51,014 nt of DNA from an uncultured Desulfomicrobiaceae bacterium. GTDB lineage: Bacteria > Desulfobacterota > Desulfovibrionia > Desulfovibrionales > Desulfomicrobiaceae. Every line of letters starts with the position of its first letter. The first letter of the stretch is position 1. The stretch lies in assembly GCA_937989665.1 (NCBI GenBank), contig CALKRN010000020.1:1-51014 (forward strand), written 5' to 3'. Under the pieces are notes generated by a model. The model was not told where the DNA came from and did not search any database. It worked only from the letters and a program-made list of their open reading frames with translations. Positions 17,736-25,208 of the stretch are shown here, piece by piece. Made by a program: the position numbers and the translations under genes.

Positions 17736-19139
17736 ATGCCTCAACGACTCTTAGTGGTCGATGATGACCCTCTCTTTCGTACTGCCCTTCGCCATTGGCT
17801 GGATGAAACGGGCTACGAGGTCATAGAAGCTGACGACAGCGCGTCAGCGATCAAGCAATTTACAGAAGGCCATCCGCAGGGCGTACTCCTTGACCTCATG
17901 CTCGGAGAAAAGGATTCTCTTGAATTGCTCGCCACCATGAAGGCCTTGCGGCCGCACATCCCGGTGCTCGTCATCTCGGCCAAGGCCCACGCCCATCACG
18001 CTGCCCAGGCCTTTAAAGCCGGGGCGTGGGATTACCTCATCAAGCCCCTGCCCAACCTCGAGCTCCTGCACCAATCCATCCAAAATTGCCTCGAGCAAAG
18101 CCGGCTCCACGAGCGGATGCGCGCCACCCAGGCCCGCCTCTATACCCTCGTCCAAAACCTCCCCATCGTGCTCTTCAGCTTTACCAAACATCTTGAATTT
18201 ACTTTTCTGACGCGCAAGACTGAACATGTGCTGGGCTATAGTGTCGCCGAGCTCCACAACTATCCCCTCAAATTCCTCCATCTCATCCACAAAGATGATC
18301 GGAAAAATCTCTTACGTAATATTAGCAACATCTTCGCTCAAAAATACTTCGAGGCCAAGATGGATTTCCGCTTTACCCATAAGGACGGCTATCCCTTGGT
18401 TCTTCAGGTGTATTTCGTTGCTCAGCACCACGAGGATCATATTCATCGTGTGGAAGGTTTTCTTCTCGATATCACCCGCCATACCTATTTGGATCGCATG
18501 CTCCGCTCCAATGAACGCCAACTCGCCCTCCATACCCTTGCCCAAGAACTGGCCCATGAGGTGCGCAATCCCCTCGTGGCCGTCGGTGGACTCGTCCGGC
18601 TGTTACGCGAACGCTATCCGGGAGTGCCAGAAATCGACCTTCTCATCCAAGAATGTGAACGCCTTGACGGCGTATGGGAGCGTCTGGAGCCCCTCCTTGA
18701 CCCCCAGCCAGCCGCCACGGAGCCCATCAATTTGGGCGCTACGCTGGCCTTTGTGTTCCGCATCTTCTCCGACAACCTCGAACGTGCAGGTATCGCATGG
18801 GAAATTGAGGAAACCCCGCTGCCTCCTGTGTGGGGTTCGCCGGAGCTCACCCACCGCGCTCTACTCTCCGTGATCCAACAGGGACTTGAAAGCGTTCCCT
18901 CTGGAGGTCGCATCTATGCCCGTCTTGTGCACGACGACACTTCCGCCGGTGTCGACCTAGAACTCTCTCCCGTACACCCCACGGCCCCGCCCTTCGCCCC
19001 CCAGTACATGGAGGTCTGCCGCCGCATCATGCGCCGTCAAAACGGCACGATGGAGCTTACTTCCGGTCCGGGAATGACCGTCCACCTGCGCCTGCCCCGA
19101 GCCCATCCTGGCCTTGTATCTTCAACTACTTTCTCCTAA
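17736..19139 (+). CDS. Receiver-PAS-histidine-kinase protein with degenerate ATPase
   Basis: The 467-residue protein begins with a response-regulator receiver domain (DDD at 9-11, phosphoacceptor Asp53, Lys103), then a PAS-like domain (about 135-250) and a HisKA helix with LAHEVRNPL, where His274 is the expected phosphorylation site. The C-terminal region aligns in position with a HATPase domain, but the N-box reads LLSVIQQGLESV with no Asn, and the G1 box (DxGxG) is replaced by SPVHPTAPPF. The later segment MEVCRRIMRRQNGTM keeps the usual G2-side helix. So it may not bind ATP and could act as a phospho-sink or be phosphorylated by another kinase. It is adjacent to the sigma-54 activator. Confidence 0.8.
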   Translation: MPQRLLVVDDDPLFRTALRHWLDETGYEVIEADDSASAIKQFTEGHPQGVLLDLMLGEKDSLELLATMKALRPHIPVLVISAKAHAHHAAQAFKAGAWDYLIKPLPNLELLHQSIQNCLEQSRLHERMRATQARLYTLVQNLPIVLFSFTKHLEFTFLTRKTEHVLGYSVAELHNYPLKFLHLIHKDDRKNLLRNISNIFAQKYFEAKMDFRFTHKDGYPLVLQVYFVAQHHEDHIHRVEGFLLDITRHTYLDRMLRSNERQLALHTLAQELAHEVRNPLVAVGGLVRLLRERYPGVPEIDLLIQECERLDGVWERLEPLLDPQPAATEPINLGATLAFVFRIFSDNLERAGIAWEIEETPLPPVWGSPELTHRALLSVIQQGLESVPSGGRIYARLVHDDTSAGVDLELSPVHPTAPPFAPQYMEVCRRIMRRQNGTMELTSGPGMTVHLRLPRAHPGLVSSTTFS

Positions 19140-19179
19140 AAGAGTCCCTGCTCCTTTTTTGTCCTGCGAGGAGATTCCC

Positions 19180-20625
19180 ATGACCAAAAACCTCTCCTGT
19201 ATCACGGCCACGGATCAACGCCTCACCGAGCTTTTTCGGCCCTTTGCCCTCAAGATGGAAGAGCAGGGCATGCCAGCCATCGTCATCAATACCTTCAAAT
19301 GCTATTTCAACCAATTCCTCTACGGTGCTCAGGGCAAGCTCTCCGACCGAGAAATCCTCCCGGTGGAAGACCGCGAACTCCCTGATTACGAAGACTTGGA
19401 AGACTACAAATCCGATGGCGAACAGGCCCTCCGCCATACTGTTGTCATCAAACTCAACGGAGGTCTGGGCACGAGCATGGGGCTTGAAAAGGCCAAAAGC
19501 CTCATTCCTGTCAAAGACGGCCGCACCTTCCTCGATCTCATCCTTCTTCAGGCCGTCAAAGTTCGCCAGCGCTATGGCGTCGAATTCCCCCAAGTCTTCA
19601 TGAATAGTTTCCGCACCCACACCGACACCATGCTCGCCATCCAGAATTTCTCGAATGGCAACACGGGGATTCCTCTCGCCTTCTTGCAACATCGTTTCCC
19701 GAAGATTTTAGCAGACGACTTCACGCCAGTACGCTGGCCCCAGAATCCAGAATTGGAGTGGAATCCCCCAGGTCATGGGGATATCTACACCGCATTGGTG
19801 ACCTCCGGAATGCTCGATGCGCTCCTTGAAAACGACTACTACTACGCCTTCATCTCCAATGCCGACAACCTCGGGGCCATCATGAATCGTCGGCTCCTTG
19901 GCTACATGGTCCGCCATAACCTGCCCTTCCTCATGGAAGTGGCCCGGCGCACCGAACAAGATAAAAAAGGCGGCCACCTGTGCCGCCTCCTCAAGACCAA
20001 TCGCCTGGCCTTGCGCGAAGTGGCCCAATGCCCGGACAACGAACTCGAATCCTTTGCCAACATCGACAAGTATCGCTTCTTCAACACCAACTCCATCTGG
20101 GTGGACCTGCGGGTACTCCAGTCGGTGTTCGTCTCCCACCGCCTCATGCCCCTAGACCTCATCATCAACCCCAAGACCGTAGACCCGCGGGACCCCAACT
20201 CCCCTGCGGTCTTCCAGCTGGAGACGGCCATGGGCTCGGCCATCAGCAGTTTCTACAACGCCCAGGCCGTCATCGTGCCCCGCAAGCGCTTTGCCCCAGT
20301 CAAAACCACGGCCGACCTTCTGCTTGTTATGTCCGATCTCTTTCTGCGCACCGAGCACGATACCATCGTGCCCAACCCAGAACGCACCACGCCCCTGCCC
20401 GCCATCCATCTTGACAGCACATACTACAAAAAGATCGATATGTTCCTCCAGCGCTTTCCCCACGGGAGCCCTCGCCTCATGGAGTGCACCTCCCTGCGCG
20501 TGGATGGCGACGTCCTTTTTGAAGCCCATGTCGTTCTTGAGGGCGATGTCCACGTCATCAACGCTGGATCGCAGCAACAACGCATCCCAGCAGGAACGCA
20601 CCTCAGCGGGGAAATCCGACTCTAA
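19180..20625 (+). CDS. UTP-glucose-1-phosphate uridylyltransferase, eukaryotic-type family
   Basis: The 481-residue enzyme makes UDP-glucose from UTP and glucose-1-phosphate. It belongs to the UDPGP family, not to the short GalU family: LNGGLGTSMGLEKAKSLIP near residue 90 carries the nucleotide-binding and catalytic Lys, and NTNSIWVDL and the C-terminal left-handed helix (HVVLEGDVHVINAGSQQ) fit. ATG 19180 has GAGGAG before it. It lies 40 bases after the kinase gene and 24 before the rhodanese gene. It links with GlgP through glucose-1-phosphate. Confidence 0.9.
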   Translation: MTKNLSCITATDQRLTELFRPFALKMEEQGMPAIVINTFKCYFNQFLYGAQGKLSDREILPVEDRELPDYEDLEDYKSDGEQALRHTVVIKLNGGLGTSMGLEKAKSLIPVKDGRTFLDLILLQAVKVRQRYGVEFPQVFMNSFRTHTDTMLAIQNFSNGNTGIPLAFLQHRFPKILADDFTPVRWPQNPELEWNPPGHGDIYTALVTSGMLDALLENDYYYAFISNADNLGAIMNRRLLGYMVRHNLPFLMEVARRTEQDKKGGHLCRLLKTNRLALREVAQCPDNELESFANIDKYRFFNTNSIWVDLRVLQSVFVSHRLMPLDLIINPKTVDPRDPNSPAVFQLETAMGSAISSFYNAQAVIVPRKRFAPVKTTADLLLVMSDLFLRTEHDTIVPNPERTTPLPAIHLDSTYYKKIDMFLQRFPHGSPRLMECTSLRVDGDVLFEAHVVLEGDVHVINAGSQQQRIPAGTHLSGEIRL

Positions 20626-20649
20626 CCTTCATCCACTCCGGGGACCCTC

Positions 20650-21453
20650 ATGCGCCCTTCCACCCGCACCCTTGGCCAAGCCGTCCTTATCGTGGGAGTC
20701 GCCGCGCTCCTCGCCTTCTTCTTCAACCGCTGGCGGCCTGCACCCCTGGCCTGGGTACGCAGCGAGGCCTTTGTCCCCGCGGCCATGACCTCCACTGCCC
20801 AGGAAAAGATGCCATCATCAGAACCTGAGGCCCTGCCTGGGGAGAAGTCCGCCGCCACGTTCCCCTCGGATCCAACCGCGCCCCCAGCGCCGTCAGATGC
20901 TCCAACCGTCTCGCCCGCCCCCTCTCCCGCCGAGGCTCCCCCAGAAGGAACAACTCCCGCGGCGCCCCCTGCTGAGGAGATACCCGCCGCAGAGACCCTT
21001 CCCCCACTACCCCCAGAGAGTACTTCGTCCCAAATACCCCCCTCCCCGGGGCAAGAAGGCCCCTATGAGGACCCTGCCCCCTCTCTCAGGCTTTTGGCTG
21101 ACGGAAAAACGGAACTCCCGCTGATCGGCGTGGCCGAAGCCCTCCAGCTCCATCTCTCGGGCAATGCCATCTTTCTCGACGCCCGCGATCCCGACACCTA
21201 TGCCCAAGGACATATCCCGGGCGCCCTCTGCGTCCCCCCCACAGACCTTGACCGTCTCTGGCCGCAGCTTGCCCCCCTGCTGGAGGGCAAAACCATTGTC
21301 ACCTACTGTGATGGCGAGGCCTGCCCTCTTTCTCGGGAGCTGGCCGAAGCCCTCCACGTCCGCGGACTGATGACCCCCATCGTGGTCTTTGGAAACGGCT
21401 GGAGCCTGTGGCAAAGTGAGCATCTGCCGGTCACCACTGGAGCGAACCCCTAA
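20650..21453 (+). CDS. Membrane-anchored rhodanese-domain protein
   Basis: The 267-residue protein has an N-terminal membrane helix (about 9-24), a long Pro/Ala/Glu-rich linker (about 50-135) and a C-terminal rhodanese domain (about 155-265). The domain has IFLDARDPDTYAQGHIPGA and the active-site loop YCDGEACPLS, with a Cys in the usual place. It would be held in the periplasm and handle sulfane sulfur or a redox thiol, which is an inference. It precedes a MauE/DoxX protein by 9 bases, so they likely act together. Confidence 0.8.
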   Translation: MRPSTRTLGQAVLIVGVAALLAFFFNRWRPAPLAWVRSEAFVPAAMTSTAQEKMPSSEPEALPGEKSAATFPSDPTAPPAPSDAPTVSPAPSPAEAPPEGTTPAAPPAEEIPAAETLPPLPPESTSSQIPPSPGQEGPYEDPAPSLRLLADGKTELPLIGVAEALQLHLSGNAIFLDARDPDTYAQGHIPGALCVPPTDLDRLWPQLAPLLEGKTIVTYCDGEACPLSRELAEALHVRGLMTPIVVFGNGWSLWQSEHLPVTTGANP

Positions 21454-21462
21454 GGAGCCCCC

Positions 21463-21969
21463 ATGTCTGCCCACGCTGCCTACCGCACCCTACGCCTGCT
21501 CCTTGCCGTGGTCCTCATTGCCGCGGTACCCCATAAACTCCTTGACCCCGCCGGTTTTGCCCTGGCCATCGCCCGCTATGACCTGCTGCCCACCGCCATG
21601 GTCAACACCGTGGCCCTCATCCTGCCCTGGGTCGAAGTCCTCCTCGCGGCATTGCTTGTGAGCGACGTCCTCATGGGGCCGACCTTATGGCTCACCAACC
21701 TCCTCTTTGCCGGCTTTACCGCCGCCATTGGCATCGCCATGGCCCGTGGCCTGGACATTGACTGTGGGTGTTTCAGTGCTGGCACAACGGGGTCCATGAT
21801 CTTGGCCCTGGTGCGGGACCTCGTTTTCCTCCTCCTTGGCCTCATCCTCGCCCTCCTCTATACCCGGGCCATCGCTCCGAGCCGGGCACCAGCTGAGGTC
21901 ATCGAAGAGCCAGCAGCATGGAGCGCCCCAGGGAACGAACCTTCCGCTTCAGAACAAAATGCCTCTTGA
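21463..21969 (+). CDS. MauE/DoxX-family membrane protein
   Basis: The 168-residue protein has four membrane segments and the MauE/DoxX-type pattern: an early PHKLLDPAGFALAIARYDLLP, a middle ILPWVEVLLAALL, and a CGCF motif in DIDCGCFS before the last helix. MauE-type proteins are linked to thiol-disulfide transfer in the periplasm, and the Cys pair in CGCF could be redox-active. The upstream rhodanese gene ends 9 bases before and AGGAG precedes the ATG, so it is the last gene of this run. Confidence 0.8.
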   Translation: MSAHAAYRTLRLLLAVVLIAAVPHKLLDPAGFALAIARYDLLPTAMVNTVALILPWVEVLLAALLVSDVLMGPTLWLTNLLFAGFTAAIGIAMARGLDIDCGCFSAGTTGSMILALVRDLVFLLLGLILALLYTRAIAPSRAPAEVIEEPAAWSAPGNEPSASEQNAS

Positions 21970-22431
21970 GGAAACGAGACACACCCCTTCCCTGGGCTCC
22001 TGAAGCAAAACGGCCGTGGTCAAAGGCATCAAGCGTGTCGCACGCTCCCTTGCAGGGCGCTTCTTAACGGAATCGGTGGCGAGGGGCGCAGCTCGTATTG
22101 CTGGCATCATCTCGCTCTCCCTTGCAGGGCACTTCCTAAACCAAAGCAGGCTTAGGGCCACGCCATGGCGGTGCCTTCTTCGGGAGGCTTCCCAACGCAG
22201 CAGGACCGTTGCTCTACCTCCATCTCCGAAAAAAGCATGCCACGCGCGCCCAACCTTGCTGGGCGTTTCGATTGTCACCCAGGCCGCACCATGGGTGAAG
22301 AGGCAAGGGCAGCCCCAGCGGGGCACCATCGAAGGACAACGCCGCCACGCAGAGAATCTCGCCAGTTGGGGCGCCATCTGAAGACAACGCCGGCCATGTC
22401 TGAAGAAGAATGGCAGCCCTCTCCGTACTTT
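21970..22431. other. 462-nt intergenic region with degenerate repeats
   Basis: No gene is supported on either strand. It holds two sets of short degenerate direct repeats. One has CTCCCTTGCAGGGC at about 22046-22059 and 22117-22130, around 71 bases apart. The other has a GCCATC/CACCATC-GAAG-ACAACGCCG type unit at 22312-22344 and 22361-22392, about 48 bases apart. Genes on both sides converge on it. No strong terminator with a T-run was seen. Confidence 0.5.
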
Positions 22432-22977
22432 TCAGAACACCACGGCTTCGAACCACCACAATTCTACCCGTGGCTTATTCCAACATCCCCGGGGAAGCCC
22501 AGCCTTAATGCAAGTTTGATCGAGAAACGTCTTCCGATCCCACCCCCATTCCACGGCCACCTGGGGCAGGAGCAACCCGGAGTGAAAGCCCCGACGCACA
22601 ATCAAACCATGGCGGCCCACTTCAATCTGCTCTGGGTCAGGACACGGGGTAATGGGACCAAGAATGGAGATCTCGATTTCCAGGTCGGCAAGTTCCTCGT
22701 CCTCCACAGGAGGAAAACGAGGGTCTTCAAAGGCCGCCGCTTGGGCCATGCGCTCGATGGTCTCGGCCAGCGGCGTACTGGCCGTGACATTGCCGATGCA
22801 GCCGCGCAGTCGCCCCTGGCGCTTGAGCGTGACAAAGGCACCATAGTGTTCGGCAAAAAAAGGGCCCTCTGTTCGTGGTCGCGGAACGTCCTGACCAAAG
22901 CGGCGGGCAATACTCCACCGGACCAATTCCTTACAGGCAGCCTTGTCGGCATCGCTAATAGCTAAGCGGAAGCTCAT
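22432..22977 (-). CDS. AMMECR1-domain protein (AmmeMemoRadiSam system protein A)
   Basis: The 181-residue protein has the AMMECR1 family signatures: GAFVTLKRQGRLRGCIGN near the middle of the first half and LLLPQVAVEWGWD...TCIKAGLP near the end. Family members often come with a Memo-like protein and a radical-SAM enzyme, but neither is seen here. The function is not established. ATG 22977 is chosen because GGGAGGAG precedes it. It lies 40 bases downstream of purN on the same strand. Confidence 0.9.
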   Translation of the reverse strand: MSFRLAISDADKAACKELVRWSIARRFGQDVPRPRTEGPFFAEHYGAFVTLKRQGRLRGCIGNVTASTPLAETIERMAQAAAFEDPRFPPVEDEELADLEIEISILGPITPCPDPEQIEVGRHGLIVRRGFHSGLLLPQVAVEWGWDRKTFLDQTCIKAGLPRGCWNKPRVELWWFEAVVF

Positions 22978-23016
22978 GGGGCTCCTCCCTCGGTCTTCAT
23001 TTCTCCAGGGCAGCAC

Positions 23017-23697
23017 TCACACAGGGTACTCGCTTATAAATGGTGGCTCCAGCGCCGGCACTGTCCACAGCGGCCCCTCTCCAGTGTACCTTGCGCCAAC
23101 GACCTCCACCTGGCGGCCATGAACAATGATGCGGCCTGCCGCTAGCCAGGCAAGGGCCTGGGGATAGATGCGGTGCTCCAAGGCGAGGATGCGCGCCCCA
23201 AGGCTTGCTTCTGTATCTTGGGGCATGGCCGGGACCGCGGCCTGGATGATGATCGGCCCATGGTCCATGTGCTCGTCCACAAAATGCACCGTACAGCCAG
23301 CTAGGCGCACCCCATACGCTGCCTGCTGGGCTTGGGCATGGATCCCTGGAAAGGCCGGCAAAATGGCAGGATGGATATTGAGCACCCGGCCTGGAAAGGC
23401 CTCGAGCACAACGGGAGTGAGCAGGCGCATGAATCCAGCCAAGGCCACGGTATCGACGCCAGCATCGAGAAGACGCTCCACCAGCGCCTGGTCAAAGGCC
23501 GCCCGCGAGGCAAAGTGCCGATGGTCCACGCAGACCGCGGCCACGCCAGCGTGGTGCGCCCGCTTTAAGCCATAGGCCTCCGGGGTATTGGCGAGCACCA
23601 GGGCTATTTCGACTCCCGGCAGATGCCCCGCAGCCACGCGGTCGAGCATGGCCTGGAGGTTTGACCCCGACCCAGAGATCAAAACACCAAGCCTCAT
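23017..23697 (-). CDS. purN: Phosphoribosylglycinamide formyltransferase
   Basis: The 226-residue enzyme transfers a formyl group from 10-formyl-THF to GAR, the third step of purine synthesis. The phosphate-binding SGSGSNLQAM is at the N-terminus, and the catalytic triad lies in NIHPAILPAFPG (Asn, His) and HMDHGPIIIQ (Asp). Its ATG overlaps the stop of the cobA/hemD gene (ATGA), so it is translated from the same mRNA. Confidence 0.95.
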   Translation of the reverse strand: MRLGVLISGSGSNLQAMLDRVAAGHLPGVEIALVLANTPEAYGLKRAHHAGVAAVCVDHRHFASRAAFDQALVERLLDAGVDTVALAGFMRLLTPVVLEAFPGRVLNIHPAILPAFPGIHAQAQQAAYGVRLAGCTVHFVDEHMDHGPIIIQAAVPAMPQDTEASLGARILALEHRIYPQALAWLAAGRIIVHGRQVEVVGARYTGEGPLWTVPALEPPFISEYPV

Positions 23698-25208
23698 CGG
23701 GCATCCTCCACCAAGGCCTGGACCAAGGCAGGGATGGTATATTCTTGGGGCTCCACATGGGCCGCAAAACCAAAACGCCCAAGCGTCGCAGCAGTCACCG
23801 GCCCGATACAGGCAAGCCGCAGACCTTGATCCACAAAGGGGCGCAGGGTGTCGGGGGGGATAAGGGCAAAAAAATGCTCCACCGTGGAGGAGCTGGTAAA
23901 GGTCACGTAGTGGAGCATCCCTTGGCGCAAAAGCTCCACAGTGGCCTTGCCGTCGCTCTCGGCGAGCCGAGTCTCATACATCGGCAGGACCTCTACTCGG
24001 GCCCCAGCCCGGGCAAGACCCTCGGGCAAAACGTCCCGCGCCACCCGTGCCCGCGGGATAAGCACCGACTCCTGTCCCGCGCCGCGCTCCACAAGCCCCT
24101 GGAGGACAACCTCTGCCACAAAGCGATGGGGGACAAAATCCGGGGTAATGCCGCGATGGCGCAGGGCCTGGGCCGTGGCCGGACCAATGGCGGCCACCTG
24201 ACAGCCGCTCAGGGCGCGGGAGTCTTTGCCACTGGCGGCCAGGGCCTCCCAGAAATACCGCACGCCATTGGCAGAGGTGAAGACCACCCACCCATAGCTT
24301 TTCAGCTGGGAGACCGCTGCCTCGGTCTGGGGCGTCTGCCAACAGGGGGTGATGGCGATGGTGGGAAACTCGTGGCAAAAGGCCCCATGGCGAGCAAGGG
24401 CCTCTTTGAGGTCACTGGCTTGCTCCCGTGCCCGAGTAATCACCACTCCTTTGCCAAAAAGGGGCTGGCGCTCAAACCAATTGAGGGTGTCGCGCAGGCG
24501 CACGACCTCGCCCACAACGAGCATGGCCGGGGCCTGGACGCCCTCACGTTGGGCCAGGTCAGCAATGTCCGCCACCGTGGCGACCCACGAGCGGTGCCGC
24601 GGGGTCGTCCCCCAGCGGATCAAAGCCGCCGGGGTATCAGGACGCATGCCGTGGCCAAGGAGCTTGGCCGTGATCTCGGGCAGGTTCTTGACGCCCATAA
24701 AAAAGCACAAGGTGCTCGTCCCGGTGGCCAAGGCCTGCCAATTGTGTGCAGTCTCTGGCTTCGTGGGGTCCTCGTGACCGGTAATGAACGCCACGGAAGA
24801 GGCATACTTGCGGTGGGTAAGCGGGATGCCGGCGTAAGCCGGTCCGGCCACTGCCGAGGTTACTCCCGGCACGACCTCAAACTCCAGGCCAGCCGCCAAA
24901 AGCTCTTCCGCCTCTTCGGCTCCACGGCCAAAGATGTAGGGGTCCCCTCCTTTGAGGCGAACCACATTCTTACCCTCCCGCACCTTAGCGACAATGAGGG
25001 CATTGATTTCCTCCTGGGGCAAGGTGTGATCCCCCCCCTTTTTACCCACGTAGATGCGCTCCGCGTCCGCGCGGCAGACGTCCAAAAGCTCGGGACTGGC
25101 GAGGTAGTCGTAGATGACCACATCCGCCACGGCGAGGAGCCGCTGGCCTTTGACGGTAATCAGCCCTGGGTCCCCAGGACCGGCGCCCACAAGATAGGCC
25201 TTGGCCAT
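23694..25208 (-). CDS. CobA-HemD fusion: uroporphyrinogen-III methyltransferase/synthase
   Basis: This 504-residue protein has two parts. Residues 1-~245 are a SAM uroporphyrinogen-III C-methyltransferase: YLVGAGPGDPGLITVKG, VRLKGGDPYIFGRG and VPGVTSAVAGPAYAGIPLTHR. Residues ~255-504 are a HemD uroporphyrinogen-III synthase (GKGVVITRAREQ; FTSANGVRYFWEAL; FTSSSTVEHFF). Together they make and methylate uroporphyrinogen III for siroheme, heme d1 or cobalamin. The fusion is common in Gram-positives and in sulfate reducers. Its ATG overlaps the valS stop by one base (TGATG). The start is fixed by that overlap. Confidence 0.95.
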   Translation of the reverse strand: MAKAYLVGAGPGDPGLITVKGQRLLAVADVVIYDYLASPELLDVCRADAERIYVGKKGGDHTLPQEEINALIVAKVREGKNVVRLKGGDPYIFGRGAEEAEELLAAGLEFEVVPGVTSAVAGPAYAGIPLTHRKYASSVAFITGHEDPTKPETAHNWQALATGTSTLCFFMGVKNLPEITAKLLGHGMRPDTPAALIRWGTTPRHRSWVATVADIADLAQREGVQAPAMLVVGEVVRLRDTLNWFERQPLFGKGVVITRAREQASDLKEALARHGAFCHEFPTIAITPCWQTPQTEAAVSQLKSYGWVVFTSANGVRYFWEALAASGKDSRALSGCQVAAIGPATAQALRHRGITPDFVPHRFVAEVVLQGLVERGAGQESVLIPRARVARDVLPEGLARAGARVEVLPMYETRLAESDGKATVELLRQGMLHYVTFTSSSTVEHFFALIPPDTLRPFVDQGLRLACIGPVTAATLGRFGFAAHVEPQEYTIPALVQALVEDAR

